Origin: Bacteroidales bacterium
GTDB taxonomy: Bacteria; Bacteroidota; Bacteroidia; Bacteroidales; UBA932
NCBI GenBank assembly: GCA_016286385.1
Contig: JAEESO010000004.1
Coordinates: 1 to 64,000 of the forward strand
DNA length: 64,000 nt
Direction of reading: 5' to 3'
Made by a program: the position numbers and the translations under genes. The notes under the pieces were generated by a model. That model did not search any database, was not told the DNA's origin, and saw only the letters and a program-made list of their open reading frames with translations. This document shows positions 32,675-40,907 of this stretch, in pieces (positions within the stretch are counted from its first letter, which is position 1; the number at the start of each line of letters is the position of its first letter).

Positions 32675-32797
32675 CAAACGGGTGAAAGCTCCTTTGCAGG
32701 CAATAAACGCTTCTTCTAACCAACAAATTAACCTTCTAAGGTAAGAATACACTACTAACTAACCAAAATAAAAGCTCGCTGTGAAGCGAGCTTTTAT
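32675..32797 (+). ncRNA. Candidate small RNA, about 120 nt
   Basis: Bounded by the promoter at 32638-32668 and the terminator at 32769-32796. No ATG-started ORF lies inside; a 20-codon GTG frame is the best alternative, so a leader peptide is possible. I do not recognise an Rfam family. Confidence 0.45.
32769..32796. terminator. Bidirectional terminator
   Basis: AAAAGCTCGCT pairs with AGCGAGCTTTT around GTGA, with T-rich flanks on both strands. It ends the candidate small RNA on the plus strand and, lying just beyond the stop at 32798, the radical SAM gene on the minus strand. Confidence 0.9.
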
Positions 32798-33850
32798 TTA
32801 TTGGATTATCTTTGAATAGTGGCACTGAAGTACTTCACCTTGGGCACCGTGCCAGTTGTGCATGCCGTTTCCAAGGCAGTCTTTCCAGACTTTGCATCCT
32901 GCACATCGGCCTGTCTTGGCCCAGCTACGCTTGCGGAAGCTCTGGAAGCGGGTTTCCCATACCTCATACAGATTGTCCTCATAGATGCTGCCCTGTGAGA
33001 ATAGATCACGGTCTATATTTGGGCAGGCGCAGATCCGGCCGTCTATGAGAACGGATGCGATGTTCACTCCGGCACGGCAGAAGTAGCGGGTATCGCGCAC
33101 CTTCTCCTCATACTCTCCAAGGTATCCCTCACAGCTGAAAGTGACTTTCATGGGCCCGCCTTCCGCACGTTTTGAGCGTATAAACTCCATAAGGCCGGTG
33201 AACTGCTCCGGGGAAAGACGCATTTCAGGGTCATTTGCCGCCCGGCCGATGGGAATGACGGTAAAAAGCCGCCACTGCTTGACGCCAAGGCCTTCAAGGA
33301 GCTTGTGAATTCTGGGTAATTCGGCAAGGTTCCTCTGGTTGACGCAGGTGACTACATCGGCATTGAGCCTTGGTTCTGCAGCCATGAGGCCGATTGCTTC
33401 CACCGCCCTGGCGTAACTGCCGGGGACACCCCGCATCCAGTCGTGAGAGGTCTCAAGCCCGTCAAGGCTCACTGTGGCCGATCCCATTCCTGCTGCCATG
33501 AGTTCTGCATGCTTACTCTCGTCGTAGAGCCAGCCGTTAGAAACCATTCCCCAGCCAAAGCCCCTGCGGCGGATTTCCCGCCCGGCGCTGGCAAGATCTG
33601 GTCTCAGGAGGGGCTCCCCGCCTGTAAGCACCACTATGAAATCCTTTGGCCGATGGCTCTGTGGTATGGTGTCCAGCGCCTTAAGGAAGTCTTCAAGGGG
33701 CATATCCTTTTCACGGCTTTGGACGGAGCAGTCGCTCCCGCAGTGGCGGCAGCGGAGCATACAGCGGGTAGTGCATTCCCAAAACAGGTAGTTCAGTTCA
33801 TGCACCCTTATTTCATTGTCTCTGAAAAGACGGAAAAGCAGCGGGTTCAT
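32798..33850 (-). CDS. Radical SAM/SPASM protein paired with a lipoprotein (TIGR04133-like)
   Basis: 350 residues from the ATG at 33850, preferred over the ORF start at 33904, which lies in the divergent promoter region. The [4Fe-4S] motif CMLRCRHC (CxxxCxxC) is preceded by YLFWECTTR. The C-terminal SPASM domain has the expected Cys pattern (YFCRAG, RICACPNID, GRCAGCKVWKDCLG). Such enzymes often modify peptides or proteins. The divergent gene encodes a small lipoprotein beginning with ACYG, the partnership described for the TIGR04133/TIGR04134 families in Bacteroidales, from memory. The reaction is unknown; the lipoprotein is the obvious candidate substrate. Confidence 0.85.
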   Translation of the reverse strand: MNPLLFRLFRDNEIRVHELNYLFWECTTRCMLRCRHCGSDCSVQSREKDMPLEDFLKALDTIPQSHRPKDFIVVLTGGEPLLRPDLASAGREIRRRGFGWGMVSNGWLYDESKHAELMAAGMGSATVSLDGLETSHDWMRGVPGSYARAVEAIGLMAAEPRLNADVVTCVNQRNLAELPRIHKLLEGLGVKQWRLFTVIPIGRAANDPEMRLSPEQFTGLMEFIRSKRAEGGPMKVTFSCEGYLGEYEEKVRDTRYFCRAGVNIASVLIDGRICACPNIDRDLFSQGSIYEDNLYEVWETRFQSFRKRSWAKTGRCAGCKVWKDCLGNGMHNWHGAQGEVLQCHYSKIIQ

Positions 33851-33871
33851 GGTTTTACGGCTGATTACTTG

Positions 33872-33909
33872 CAAATTTATTGATTTTTTCGTTAATTTGC
33901 TCAAAAACA
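33872..33909. promoter_or_regulatory. Divergent promoters of the radical SAM gene and its lipoprotein
   Basis: Minus strand: TAAATTTG at 33879-33872 with a T-rich TTTTTG about 22 nt upstream. Plus strand: TAATTTG at 33893-33899, a slightly imperfect box, 17 nt before the lipoprotein ATG. Confidence 0.55.
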
Positions 33910-33915
33910 GGGCTT

Positions 33916-34308
33916 ATGAAGATATTGCATAACATACTGAAGGGAGTCTCTCTCACCGGAGCTCTCTTTGTGTTCCAGGCCTGCTACGGGGTGCCGCAGC
34001 CTTCAATTCATGAAAGCGGGGAAGCCCCCATGTCATTCACCTTGCTGTCAAAGGATACTGGCCAGCCGTTGAAGGGCATCCAGATTTACGGGCGGGTATG
34101 GAATAGTACCCAGAACCCCCAGACCCCCGGCTTGCTTGGAGAAACCGATGCTTCAGGAAAATGCCGTGTGTCAATCCCATATGTCATGGACGTGGAAGGT
34201 CCCTACCTTCGTTTTGAAGACCCCGGTAATGTATATTCTGTCAAGGACACCCTCATCACAGACCTCAGGGAAAGGGATATCGTAATCAAACTGAATCCAA
34301 AACAATGA
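33916..34308 (+). CDS. Radical-SAM-associated putative lipoprotein (TIGR04134-like)
   Basis: 130 residues from the ATG at 33916; the ORF-track start at 33880 has no support. The signal peptide KILHNILKGVSLTGALFVF is followed by QACYGVPQP, where the Cys would be lipidated and the CYG context is typical of this family. The mature part is a small Ig-like/CarboxypepD_reg-type beta fold (FTLLSKDTGQPLKGIQIYGR, GETDASGKCRVSIPY, DRDIVIKL-like tail RERDIVIKLNPKQ). It is divergent from the radical SAM gene and overlaps the next gene by 4 nt (ATGA). The role is unknown; it is probably modified by or works with the radical SAM enzyme. Confidence 0.8.
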   Translation: MKILHNILKGVSLTGALFVFQACYGVPQPSIHESGEAPMSFTLLSKDTGQPLKGIQIYGRVWNSTQNPQTPGLLGETDASGKCRVSIPYVMDVEGPYLRFEDPGNVYSVKDTLITDLRERDIVIKLNPKQ

Positions 34309-34967
34309 AAGCGCTGTCCTCCATATTCCTCTCTGTGATGCTCCTTTTCTCTTTCAGTGCAAAAGCGGCCAACACAGATGAAGGAGATAAGCCTGAGGTC
34401 CCCTTCCGCCCTACTTTCTCCATAGAGGCTGGTGTGGGTCCTGCACCCATCCATCTCATTTTGGAGTCACGCAATTATTCTTCTGGCATTGGGAGTGGAA
34501 AGAAATTGGTAGAAGCCGGTAAGGAGTTCAATCCCAGACAAAGCGCATCCAAATCCCCATCGCTTAGCATTTCAGCTGCTTACAGGCCTTTTCAGCGTTG
34601 GGAGTTCACAGTCACGGCCGGGGTATCATGGGTTAACGGCCAGATTATCCAGCACACGCTTTTTGGAACCGCTCCTGACGGCTCGCCAAGATATGACTGG
34701 AATAAGACAGAGTCCACCCAGGATTATTTGATGTTGGCTATCTCCGTTACACCGCAGGCGCGCGTCTTCTGGAATCCCAGATGGAAAGTCCAGGCCTATT
34801 CCGGGTTTGGTCTTGGCATGGTGATTTTTAAGGATCACTCGTTTATAATTCCATCCCTTGTGCTTGCAGGCGCCAAATTTGGCGGCAAGCGCGTCTACTT
34901 TTTTGCTGAAAATACCTACTCTCCTTTTGCTACCGTGCTTCACGGCGGCTTGGGCGTGAGGTTCTGA
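34305..34967 (+). CDS. Hypothetical exported beta-rich protein
   Basis: 220 residues with a clear signal peptide (SSIFLSVMLLFSFSAKA). The mature protein alternates polar and aromatic residues (FSIEAGVGPAPIHLIL, WEFTVTAGVSWVNGQ, KVQAYSGFGLGMVIF) and ends FATVLHGGLGVRF. This pattern and the terminal Phe suggest a small outer-membrane beta-barrel, like OmpW/OprF-sized proteins. I do not recognise a specific family. Translationally coupled to the TIGR04134-like lipoprotein, so it may belong to the same surface system. Confidence 0.65.
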   Translation: MKALSSIFLSVMLLFSFSAKAANTDEGDKPEVPFRPTFSIEAGVGPAPIHLILESRNYSSGIGSGKKLVEAGKEFNPRQSASKSPSLSISAAYRPFQRWEFTVTAGVSWVNGQIIQHTLFGTAPDGSPRYDWNKTESTQDYLMLAISVTPQARVFWNPRWKVQAYSGFGLGMVIFKDHSFIIPSLVLAGAKFGGKRVYFFAENTYSPFATVLHGGLGVRF

Positions 34968-34972
34968 CGCTC

Positions 34973-35659
34973 CTATTTCCCTTCGTTCAAAAGATTGGGA
35001 CGGCGCTCGCGTGTGCGCTGGACAGCCTGCTCGTCCTGCCAGGCCTGGATGAGCTTGGGGTTGCCGGAAAGAAGGACGTCCGGGACCTTCCAGCCGTTGA
35101 ATTCTGCGGGGCGGGTGTAGACGGGAGGGGACACAAGGCCGTCCTGGAAGGAGTCACTCAGGGCCGATGTTTCGTCGGTCAGAACCCCCGGAACCAGGCG
35201 GATGATAGAATCGGCCAGAAGGGCGGCGGGGATTTCTCCTCCGCTTACCACAAAGTCTCCCACAGAGATCTCACGGGTGATGAGGTGCTCCCTGATACGC
35301 TCGTCGATGCCCTTGTAGTGGCCGCAGAGGATGATTATGTTCTCCTTCAGGGAAAGCTCGTTGGCTATTCCCTGGGTGAGGGTTTCCCCGTCCGGGGCCA
35401 TATAGATCACCTCGTCGTAGCTTCGCTCCGCCTTGAGGTCATTGATGCAGTTGAAAACCGGCTCCACCATCATCACCATTCCGGCGTCTCCGCCGTAGGA
35501 GTAGTCGTCCACGGTCTGGCGGCTCCCAAGGCCGTATTTGCGGAGGTCATGCACATGGATCTCCACTAGACCCTTTTTCACGGCCCTCCCTGGAATGGAA
35601 TAGCTTAAGGGGCTTCCAAGGAGTTCCGGTACAACTGTAATTATATCTATTCTGAGCAT
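34973..35659 (-). CDS. trmD: tRNA (guanine(37)-N1)-methyltransferase
   Basis: 228 residues, normal for TrmD. The knotted SPOUT fold is marked by MRIDIITVVPELLGSPLSYS-like N-terminus, YGGDAGMVMMVEPVFNCI, IILCGHYKGIDERIREHL and ISVGDFVVSGGEIPAALL. It methylates N1 of G37 in tRNAs reading CUN, CCN and CGG, keeping the reading frame. Here it is not in the usual rpsP-rimM-trmD-rplS operon; it is a single gene convergent with the 34305 gene. Confidence 0.96.
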   Translation of the reverse strand: MLRIDIITVVPELLGSPLSYSIPGRAVKKGLVEIHVHDLRKYGLGSRQTVDDYSYGGDAGMVMMVEPVFNCINDLKAERSYDEVIYMAPDGETLTQGIANELSLKENIIILCGHYKGIDERIREHLITREISVGDFVVSGGEIPAALLADSIIRLVPGVLTDETSALSDSFQDGLVSPPVYTRPAEFNGWKVPDVLLSGNPKLIQAWQDEQAVQRTRERRPNLLNEGK

Positions 35660-35678
35660 AAGCTTGGCTTTTACCCTG

Positions 35679-35717
35679 CAAATATAGTTAGAATCTTCTG
35701 AAAAATGTTTATCTTTG
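35679..35717. promoter_or_regulatory. Divergent promoters of trmD (-) and the DUF349-yidC operon (+)
   Basis: Minus strand TATATTTG at 35686-35679, 20 nt before the trmD start. Plus strand TATCTTTG at 35710-35717, about 42 nt before the DUF349 gene. Neither has a strong -33 TTTG. Confidence 0.6.
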
Positions 35718-35759
35718 TGATTCAGACTATATGTTAAACTTTAAAAGCATTACTTTTAA

Positions 35760-37337
35760 ATGAGCGAAGAAATTAAGCCTGTGGCCCTCCCCGAGGAACA
35801 GCCCGCAGATGTAGTGGAAACTGTCAATTACGCAGAAAAAACCCTTGCAGAGCTCTCTGAGCTTATGCAGAGCCTCACAGAAAGCGAGGACCGCATGAAA
35901 AGGTCCAAGGAGGCGGAGGCCATAAAATCGGCCTTCTACAAGAAGCTTTCAAAGGAAAAGGCCGATGCCGGAGAGGACGCTCCGGTAGAGGAACCGGATG
36001 AATCGGCAATCGCAGAAGAAAGCACCGTCCCCCTGCAGAGCGGCCCCGTAAGTCCCTTTGCAGCCATTGAGGCGGGCTTTAAATCCCTATACGTAAAATA
36101 TAAGAAGGAAAGGGCCGAATACAATAAGGAGCAGGATGCCCAGCGTGAGGAGAACCTCAAGGTTAAGCAGGGTATCATAGAGGAGCTCAAGGCCCTTGTG
36201 GAAGATCCCGGAGACATTGGAGGCGCATTCCCCAAGTTCCGTGACATCCAGAACCGCTGGAGGGAGACAGGTCCTGTTCCCCAGCAGAATTTCCGTGACG
36301 TCAATGACACATATCAGCTCTTTGTCACAAAGTTCTATGACCTTGTAGATATCAACCGTGAGCTCCGTGACCTTGACTTCAAGAAGAATCTTGAGGCCAA
36401 AACCGCTCTCTGCGAACGCGCAGAGGCTCTTGCAGAAGACAAGGACGTAGTTGAGGCCTTCAAGGAACTCCAGAAGCTCCACGAGCAGTGGAAGGACCTT
36501 GGCCCTGTTGCAAAGGAGTTCAGGGATGAAATTTGGGAGCGTTTCCGCGCCGCCACAACCCTCATCAACAAGAGCTACCAGGCCCACTTTGAGGAGATCA
36601 AGGGCCGTCAGGAAGAGAACCTCAAGGCAAAGGTGGCCCTCTGTGAGAAGGTAGAGGAAATCGCCGCCCGTGAAATCACTTCCTCCACCCAGTGGAACAA
36701 CCTCAGCAAGGAAATAGAGGCCATTCAGGCCGATTGGCGTAAGATCGGCTATGCCACCCGCAAGGAAAACCAGAAGGTCTACGACCGCTTCCGCGCCGCC
36801 TGTGATAAATTCTTCGAGAGAAAGAGGGCTTCCTTCTCTGAGTTCAAGGACTCCATGAACGAGAACCTTTCCAAGAAGTTGGCTATCATCGAGGAAGCAG
36901 AGTCCCTTGCCGCCAGCACTGACTGGAAGGCCACCGGAGACCGCCTCATTGAGCTCCAGAAGCAGTGGAAGGAGATAGGCGCCGTTCCCCGTAAGAAGTC
37001 AGAGCAGCTCTGGAAGCGTTTCCGCACGGCCTGCGACACCTTCTTCCAGGCGCGTGAGGCCGCCCGCAAGGAGGCCCACGCCCGCCGTGAATCGGCCCGT
37101 GACAACCGCCGTCCCCAGGCTAGTCCCAAGGACCGCCTCAGGGAGCAGTACGCCCAGCTTCAGCAGGAAATCCAAACCTATGAGAACAATATCGGTTTCT
37201 TCGGCCTTTCTAAGGGCGCAGAGAAACTGAAGGCTCAGATGCAGGAGAGGATTGACGCCGCCAAGGCAAAGCTGGAAGACCTCAAGAAACAGATCCGCGC
37301 CAAGGAGCAGGAGGAAGCAGCAGCAGGGGAGGAATAG
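35760..37337 (+). CDS. DUF349 repeat protein
   Basis: 525 residues, almost wholly helical and charged. At least four DUF349 repeats are visible from the recurring W-x3-G-x-V/A-x-R pattern: NRWRETGPVPQQNFRDVNDT, EQWKDLGPVAKEFRDEIWER, ADWRKIGYATRKENQKVYDR and KQWKEIGAVPRKKSEQLWKR, spaced by about 75 residues. The acidic N-terminus (ALPEEQPADVVE) and basic, coiled C-terminus are low-complexity. The family is common in Bacteroidota upstream of essential genes, but no molecular function is established that I can cite. It is 3 nt upstream of yidC and surely in its operon. Confidence 0.88.
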   Translation: MSEEIKPVALPEEQPADVVETVNYAEKTLAELSELMQSLTESEDRMKRSKEAEAIKSAFYKKLSKEKADAGEDAPVEEPDESAIAEESTVPLQSGPVSPFAAIEAGFKSLYVKYKKERAEYNKEQDAQREENLKVKQGIIEELKALVEDPGDIGGAFPKFRDIQNRWRETGPVPQQNFRDVNDTYQLFVTKFYDLVDINRELRDLDFKKNLEAKTALCERAEALAEDKDVVEAFKELQKLHEQWKDLGPVAKEFRDEIWERFRAATTLINKSYQAHFEEIKGRQEENLKAKVALCEKVEEIAAREITSSTQWNNLSKEIEAIQADWRKIGYATRKENQKVYDRFRAACDKFFERKRASFSEFKDSMNENLSKKLAIIEEAESLAASTDWKATGDRLIELQKQWKEIGAVPRKKSEQLWKRFRTACDTFFQAREAARKEAHARRESARDNRRPQASPKDRLREQYAQLQQEIQTYENNIGFFGLSKGAEKLKAQMQERIDAAKAKLEDLKKQIRAKEQEEAAAGEE

Positions 37338-37340
37338 CGG

Positions 37341-39218
37341 ATGGATAAGAATTCAATCATCGGCTTTGTGCTCATAGCCCTCATCATGATGGGCTTTTTC
37401 GGGTACCAGAGCGTACAGGTTAAAAAACAGCAGGCCTACCAGGCACAACTTGATTCAATTGCCGCCGCCGAGGCTTACGCCCAGTGGCAGCTTGACAGCG
37501 CCTGGAGGGCAGAGCACCCTGAAGAGGCAATTGCCGCTTCAGAGCCCGTGGCAAGCTCCGTACAGGCTCCTGTAGCACCTGTTTACTCGGATTCCCTTCT
37601 TAATGCTGCAGCACGCAGTGAGGCATCCATCATCACCCTTGAGAATGAGAAACTTAAGGTGGAATTCACAACGCGCGGCGCCCAGCCTTATTCCGTGCTT
37701 GTGAAGGATTACCTCACCTACGGCAAGGAGCCGCTCTACCTTCTTCAGGAAGGGAAGTCGGAACTTGGATACATTGTGTATGCACCTACGGCGGTAGATA
37801 CCCGGAAGTTCAACTTCCAGGTCACCGAAACCACGGACAGCACCGTTGTGATGAGGCTTCCTTTCAGCGGCGGCGGTTACATTGAGCAGCGCTACAGCCT
37901 CCTCCCGGACTCCTATTCCGTGAATGAGACCCTCTCCCTTGTGGGTATGGGTCACCTCATTCCCCGCAACGTCTCCTCCATCGACGTAGACTTCAGCGCC
38001 ACTATCGGCCGTATGGAGAAAGGCTATAAGAATGAGACGCAGTACTCCCGCCTCAACTATTATTTCCCGGACGACAAAAAGCCGGCAAATATCGGCAATG
38101 GCCGTAAAGGTGAGAAGCGCTTCAACAATAACATTGAGTGGTTTGCGTTCCAGCAGCAGTTCTTCAGCGCCATCATGCGCGCTCCCGGCAACTTCAGCTA
38201 CGGAGAGTTCAAGATTGACTTCGTCCCCAAGGAGAGTGAGTCCGGAGACCTCATGAACTGCAGCGCCCTCCTGAGGGCCGATATTACCCCCGGTGAAAGG
38301 GTTGACGTTCCCTTCGAGTTCTACTTCGGCCCCAACGACTACAAGGGCCTGAAGGCTTACGGACACGCCTATGAGAAGGTGATTCCTCTGGGCGGTAAGA
38401 TCATCGGCTACTTCACAAAGTGGGTTATCATCCCTCTGTTCGACTGGCTGCACAAGGGCATCTCCAACTTTGGCATAATCATCCTCCTGATGACCATCTT
38501 CATCAAGATAGTGGTGCTGCCGTTTGCCTACAAGAGCTACTCTTCAAGTGCCAAGATGCAGGCCCTGAAGCCCTACATGGACAAGATCAACGCCAAGTAT
38601 CCCAAGCAGGAAGACGCCATGAAAAAGCAGCAGGAGACCATGGACCTTTACAAGAAGGCAGGTGTATCTCCTATGGGAGGCTGTCTCCCCATGCTTCTCC
38701 AGATGCCTATCCTGTGGGCCATGTTCCGCTTCTTCCCGGCTTCCATAGAACTGCGTCAGCAGCCCTTCCTTTGGGCTCAGGACCTCAGCGCCTATGACGA
38801 CGTAATCCATTGGGGCACCAGCATCCTTGGAATGGACCACATATCCCTGTTCGCCCTCCTTATGGCGGTGTCCATGTTCTTCTACTCCAAGGTTCTCCAG
38901 ACCCAGACTTCCGCAGGCAATGACCCTAACGCCAAGATGATGCAGGTGATGAGCCTCTACATGATGCCCATCATGATGTTCTTCATCTGTAACAACCTCT
39001 CATCCGGCCTTAGCTACTACTACCTCCTCAGTAACCTTATCACCATGCTTGAGACCTTCATCATCAAGAAGTGGATTGTGAAGCCGGAAGAAGTTGTGGC
39101 AAAGGTTGAGGCTGCCCAGAAGGAGAACAAGCCCGCTCCCAAGAGCAAGTGGCAGCAGCGTCTGGAAGAGGCCCAGAGGATGCAGCGTGAGATGGAAAAG
39201 AACAAGAAACGTAAGTAA
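37341..39218 (+). CDS. yidC: Membrane protein insertase YidC
   Basis: 625 residues, the long Gram-negative form. An N-terminal TM anchor (IGFVLIALIMMGFFGYQSV) is followed by a large periplasmic beta domain (residues ~90-350), then the conserved insertase core of five TM helices: FGIIILLMTIFIKIVVLPFA, the coiled hairpin KMQALKPYMDKINAKYP, SPMGGCLPMLLQMPILWAMF and LSYYYLLSNLITMLETF. The C-terminal tail is strongly basic (KWQQRLEEAQRMQREMEKNK), which can contact the ribosome. It inserts and folds inner-membrane proteins with or without SecYEG. The stop overlaps the next start (TAATG). Confidence 0.97.
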   Translation: MDKNSIIGFVLIALIMMGFFGYQSVQVKKQQAYQAQLDSIAAAEAYAQWQLDSAWRAEHPEEAIAASEPVASSVQAPVAPVYSDSLLNAAARSEASIITLENEKLKVEFTTRGAQPYSVLVKDYLTYGKEPLYLLQEGKSELGYIVYAPTAVDTRKFNFQVTETTDSTVVMRLPFSGGGYIEQRYSLLPDSYSVNETLSLVGMGHLIPRNVSSIDVDFSATIGRMEKGYKNETQYSRLNYYFPDDKKPANIGNGRKGEKRFNNNIEWFAFQQQFFSAIMRAPGNFSYGEFKIDFVPKESESGDLMNCSALLRADITPGERVDVPFEFYFGPNDYKGLKAYGHAYEKVIPLGGKIIGYFTKWVIIPLFDWLHKGISNFGIIILLMTIFIKIVVLPFAYKSYSSSAKMQALKPYMDKINAKYPKQEDAMKKQQETMDLYKKAGVSPMGGCLPMLLQMPILWAMFRFFPASIELRQQPFLWAQDLSAYDDVIHWGTSILGMDHISLFALLMAVSMFFYSKVLQTQTSAGNDPNAKMMQVMSLYMMPIMMFFICNNLSSGLSYYYLLSNLITMLETFIIKKWIVKPEEVVAKVEAAQKENKPAPKSKWQQRLEEAQRMQREMEKNKKRK

Positions 39219-39991
39219 TGAAAAGGCTCTTTGCGCTTGTGGCCTTCATGGTGGCCGTTATGCCGCTGAATGCCCAGCGCAGAGATTCCGTCTACACCTC
39301 ATCTGAACAGTTTAAGGTTACAAAACTGATTGCCCCCGTGTCCCTTATGGGCGTGGGGGCAGTCTGTGCTTTTACCCCGGCCATCCACAGCGGTATGGAT
39401 ATGGAGGTAAGGGGATGGGCCCTTGCAAATAACGGGGGAGTATACAACCTTCCCATTATGGACTGCCCGGAGACATATCTTCAGTATGTGCCGTCGGCTG
39501 CCTACGGAATAGCGGCCCTCTGTGGGGCGGGGAAGCACAGCCTCCCGGAGCAATTTGTTGCAGGGGTTACTGCATTTGGGCTGATGCTTGCCAGCACCCA
39601 GGCCATAAAATATGCGTCACACGTCACACGCCCCAATGACAACCCCCGTTCCTTCCCTTCAGGCCACACTGCAACAGCCTTTATGGGTGCGGAGCTTGTA
39701 AGGCTTGAATATGGCATTTGGTGGGGTCTGGCTGCGTATTCCGTTGCTGGAGCCACGGCCTTTCTCCGCGTATGGAACAACTGGCACTGGACCTCTGACG
39801 TAATTGCAGGCGCAGGCGTAGGCATCCTCAGCGCCAACGCCGCATATTGGCTTCTTCCGCTGGAGAGGAAGCTCTTCAGCATGGATTCCAAGCTTGCCGG
39901 AGCCACCCACTACCAGTGGCAGGCTCTTCCTTATGCAGCATCAACTCCAGTTGGTGCCAGTTATGGACTTACTCTTGCTGTGCAATGGTAG
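39218..39991 (+). CDS. PAP2-family membrane-associated phosphatase
   Basis: 257 residues with a signal peptide (LFALVAFMVAVMPLNAQ). The three PAP2 motifs are present: KYASHVTRP (K-x6-RP), FPSGHTATAF (PSGH) and NNWHWTSDVIAGAGVG (SRx5HxxxD variant with H and D kept). Such enzymes hydrolyse phosphatidate, undecaprenyl pyrophosphate or lipid A phosphates in the periplasm; the substrate here is not deducible. It overlaps yidC by 1 nt upstream and yggS by 7 nt downstream. Confidence 0.9.
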   Translation: MKRLFALVAFMVAVMPLNAQRRDSVYTSSEQFKVTKLIAPVSLMGVGAVCAFTPAIHSGMDMEVRGWALANNGGVYNLPIMDCPETYLQYVPSAAYGIAALCGAGKHSLPEQFVAGVTAFGLMLASTQAIKYASHVTRPNDNPRSFPSGHTATAFMGAELVRLEYGIWWGLAAYSVAGATAFLRVWNNWHWTSDVIAGAGVGILSANAAYWLLPLERKLFSMDSKLAGATHYQWQALPYAASTPVGASYGLTLAVQW

Positions 39992-40788
39992 CAAAGGCTC
40001 TTGAATCACTTCGCGCCGCTCTCCCCGCCGGGGTAGAACTGGTTGCCGTTTCCAAGTTCCATCCTGTAGAGCGCCTTATGGAAGCATATGACGCCGGTCA
40101 GCGCGTCTTTGCCGAGAGCCGTCCCCAGGAACTTGCCGCAAAGGTGCCCCAGATGCCGTCTGACGTCAAGTGGCATTTTATCGGCCATCTCCAGACCAAT
40201 AAACTGAAGCTGGTCCTCCCTTACGTGGACCTGGTCCAGTCCGTGGATTCCCTTCACCTCCTTCAGGCTATAAACGCCTGGGGCGCCACCAACGGCCGCA
40301 TCATCAACGTCCTTCTGGAACTCCACCTTGGTGCGGAGGACACCAAGCAGGGCTTCTCCGCGGAGGAGATTCTCTCTGTTGTCAGTTGGGCAGGCACACC
40401 CTCTGAAACCCATGGCCACCCTCGGCCGTGTAAGAGGGAGGGGCCCGCAGACTGGAGGGCCAGTGAGCAAGCTTGCTTGGTCACTGGCACTGCAGGCTGT
40501 GGGAGGGGCCTGAGCGAAGCGAAGGAGGTTTCAGAGGGTGTGCCAGCCCAACTGAAGAATGTCAGAATCTGCGGGCTCATGGGGATGGCAACCAATACAG
40601 ATGATATGGCTGTGGTGGAAAGGGACTTTGAGCGTATTGAGAGGCTGTTTCTTGAGATCAGGGAGATGGGAATACCTGGTTTTGATGAGCTATCCATCGG
40701 CATGTCCGGAGACTGGCCCGTGGCAGTGCGTCATCACGCCACAATGGTTCGTATCGGCACCGATATCTTTGGCCCGCGGGAATATTAG
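39985..40788 (+). CDS. yggS: PLP homeostasis protein (YggS/YBL036C family) interrupted in frame by a palindromic element
   Basis: 267 residues from the ATG at 39985, 7 nt inside the PAP2 gene; the ORF-track start at 39847 is antisense-like extension into the previous gene. The PLP lysine is in LVAVSKFHPVE, followed by WHFIGHLQTNK, then after a gap NVRICGLMGMATNTDD and LSIGMSGDWPVAV...GTDIFGPREY, as in YggS. Residues ~133-190, between the first half and NVRICG, are foreign: they are encoded by a 174-bp element with inverted ends. Without them the protein would be about 209 residues, close to the family norm of ~220-230. YggS binds PLP and buffers B6 pools. Whether this copy still folds is unknown. 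Confidence 0.88.
   Translation: MVAKALESLRAALPAGVELVAVSKFHPVERLMEAYDAGQRVFAESRPQELAAKVPQMPSDVKWHFIGHLQTNKLKLVLPYVDLVQSVDSLHLLQAINAWGATNGRIINVLLELHLGAEDTKQGFSAEEILSVVSWAGTPSETHGHPRPCKREGPADWRASEQACLVTGTAGCGRGLSEAKEVSEGVPAQLKNVRICGLMGMATNTDDMAVVERDFERIERLFLEIREMGIPGFDELSIGMSGDWPVAVRHHATMVRIGTDIFGPREY
40382..40555. repeat. 174-bp palindromic element with 29-bp inverted ends, in frame inside yggS
   Basis: The left end TCAGTTGGGCAGGCACACCC and the right end, read in reverse complement, match at 28 of 29 positions (40382-40410 and 40527-40555). The centre holds another palindrome, CCAGTGA...TCACTGG. The length is a multiple of three and the frame stays open, also on the other strand. It resembles a MITE or a coding-sequence palindromic element. 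Confidence 0.9.
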
Positions 40789-40824
40789 CTGTGGGGCTAA
40801 CTTGCTTATTTACAGATATTTATA

Positions 40825-40860
40825 CAAAAACGTCTACCATGTTTCAGGTAGACGTTTTTA
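40825..40860. terminator. Bidirectional terminator between yggS and the V-ATPase operon
   Basis: AAAACGTCTACC pairs with GGTAGACGTTTT around a 6-nt loop. A-rich and T-rich flanks make it functional on both strands. It lies 37 nt after yggS. Confidence 0.88.
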
Positions 40861-40907
40861 TGTAAGCGCTTAATTGTCAATCTTTTACATCCACGCTGCA
40901 GCTTCGA

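Noticed and set aside
39847-39984. Upstream extension of the yggS ORF
   Set aside because: It overlaps the PAP2 coding sequence and encodes nothing like the YggS N-terminus; ATG at 39985 fits the family.
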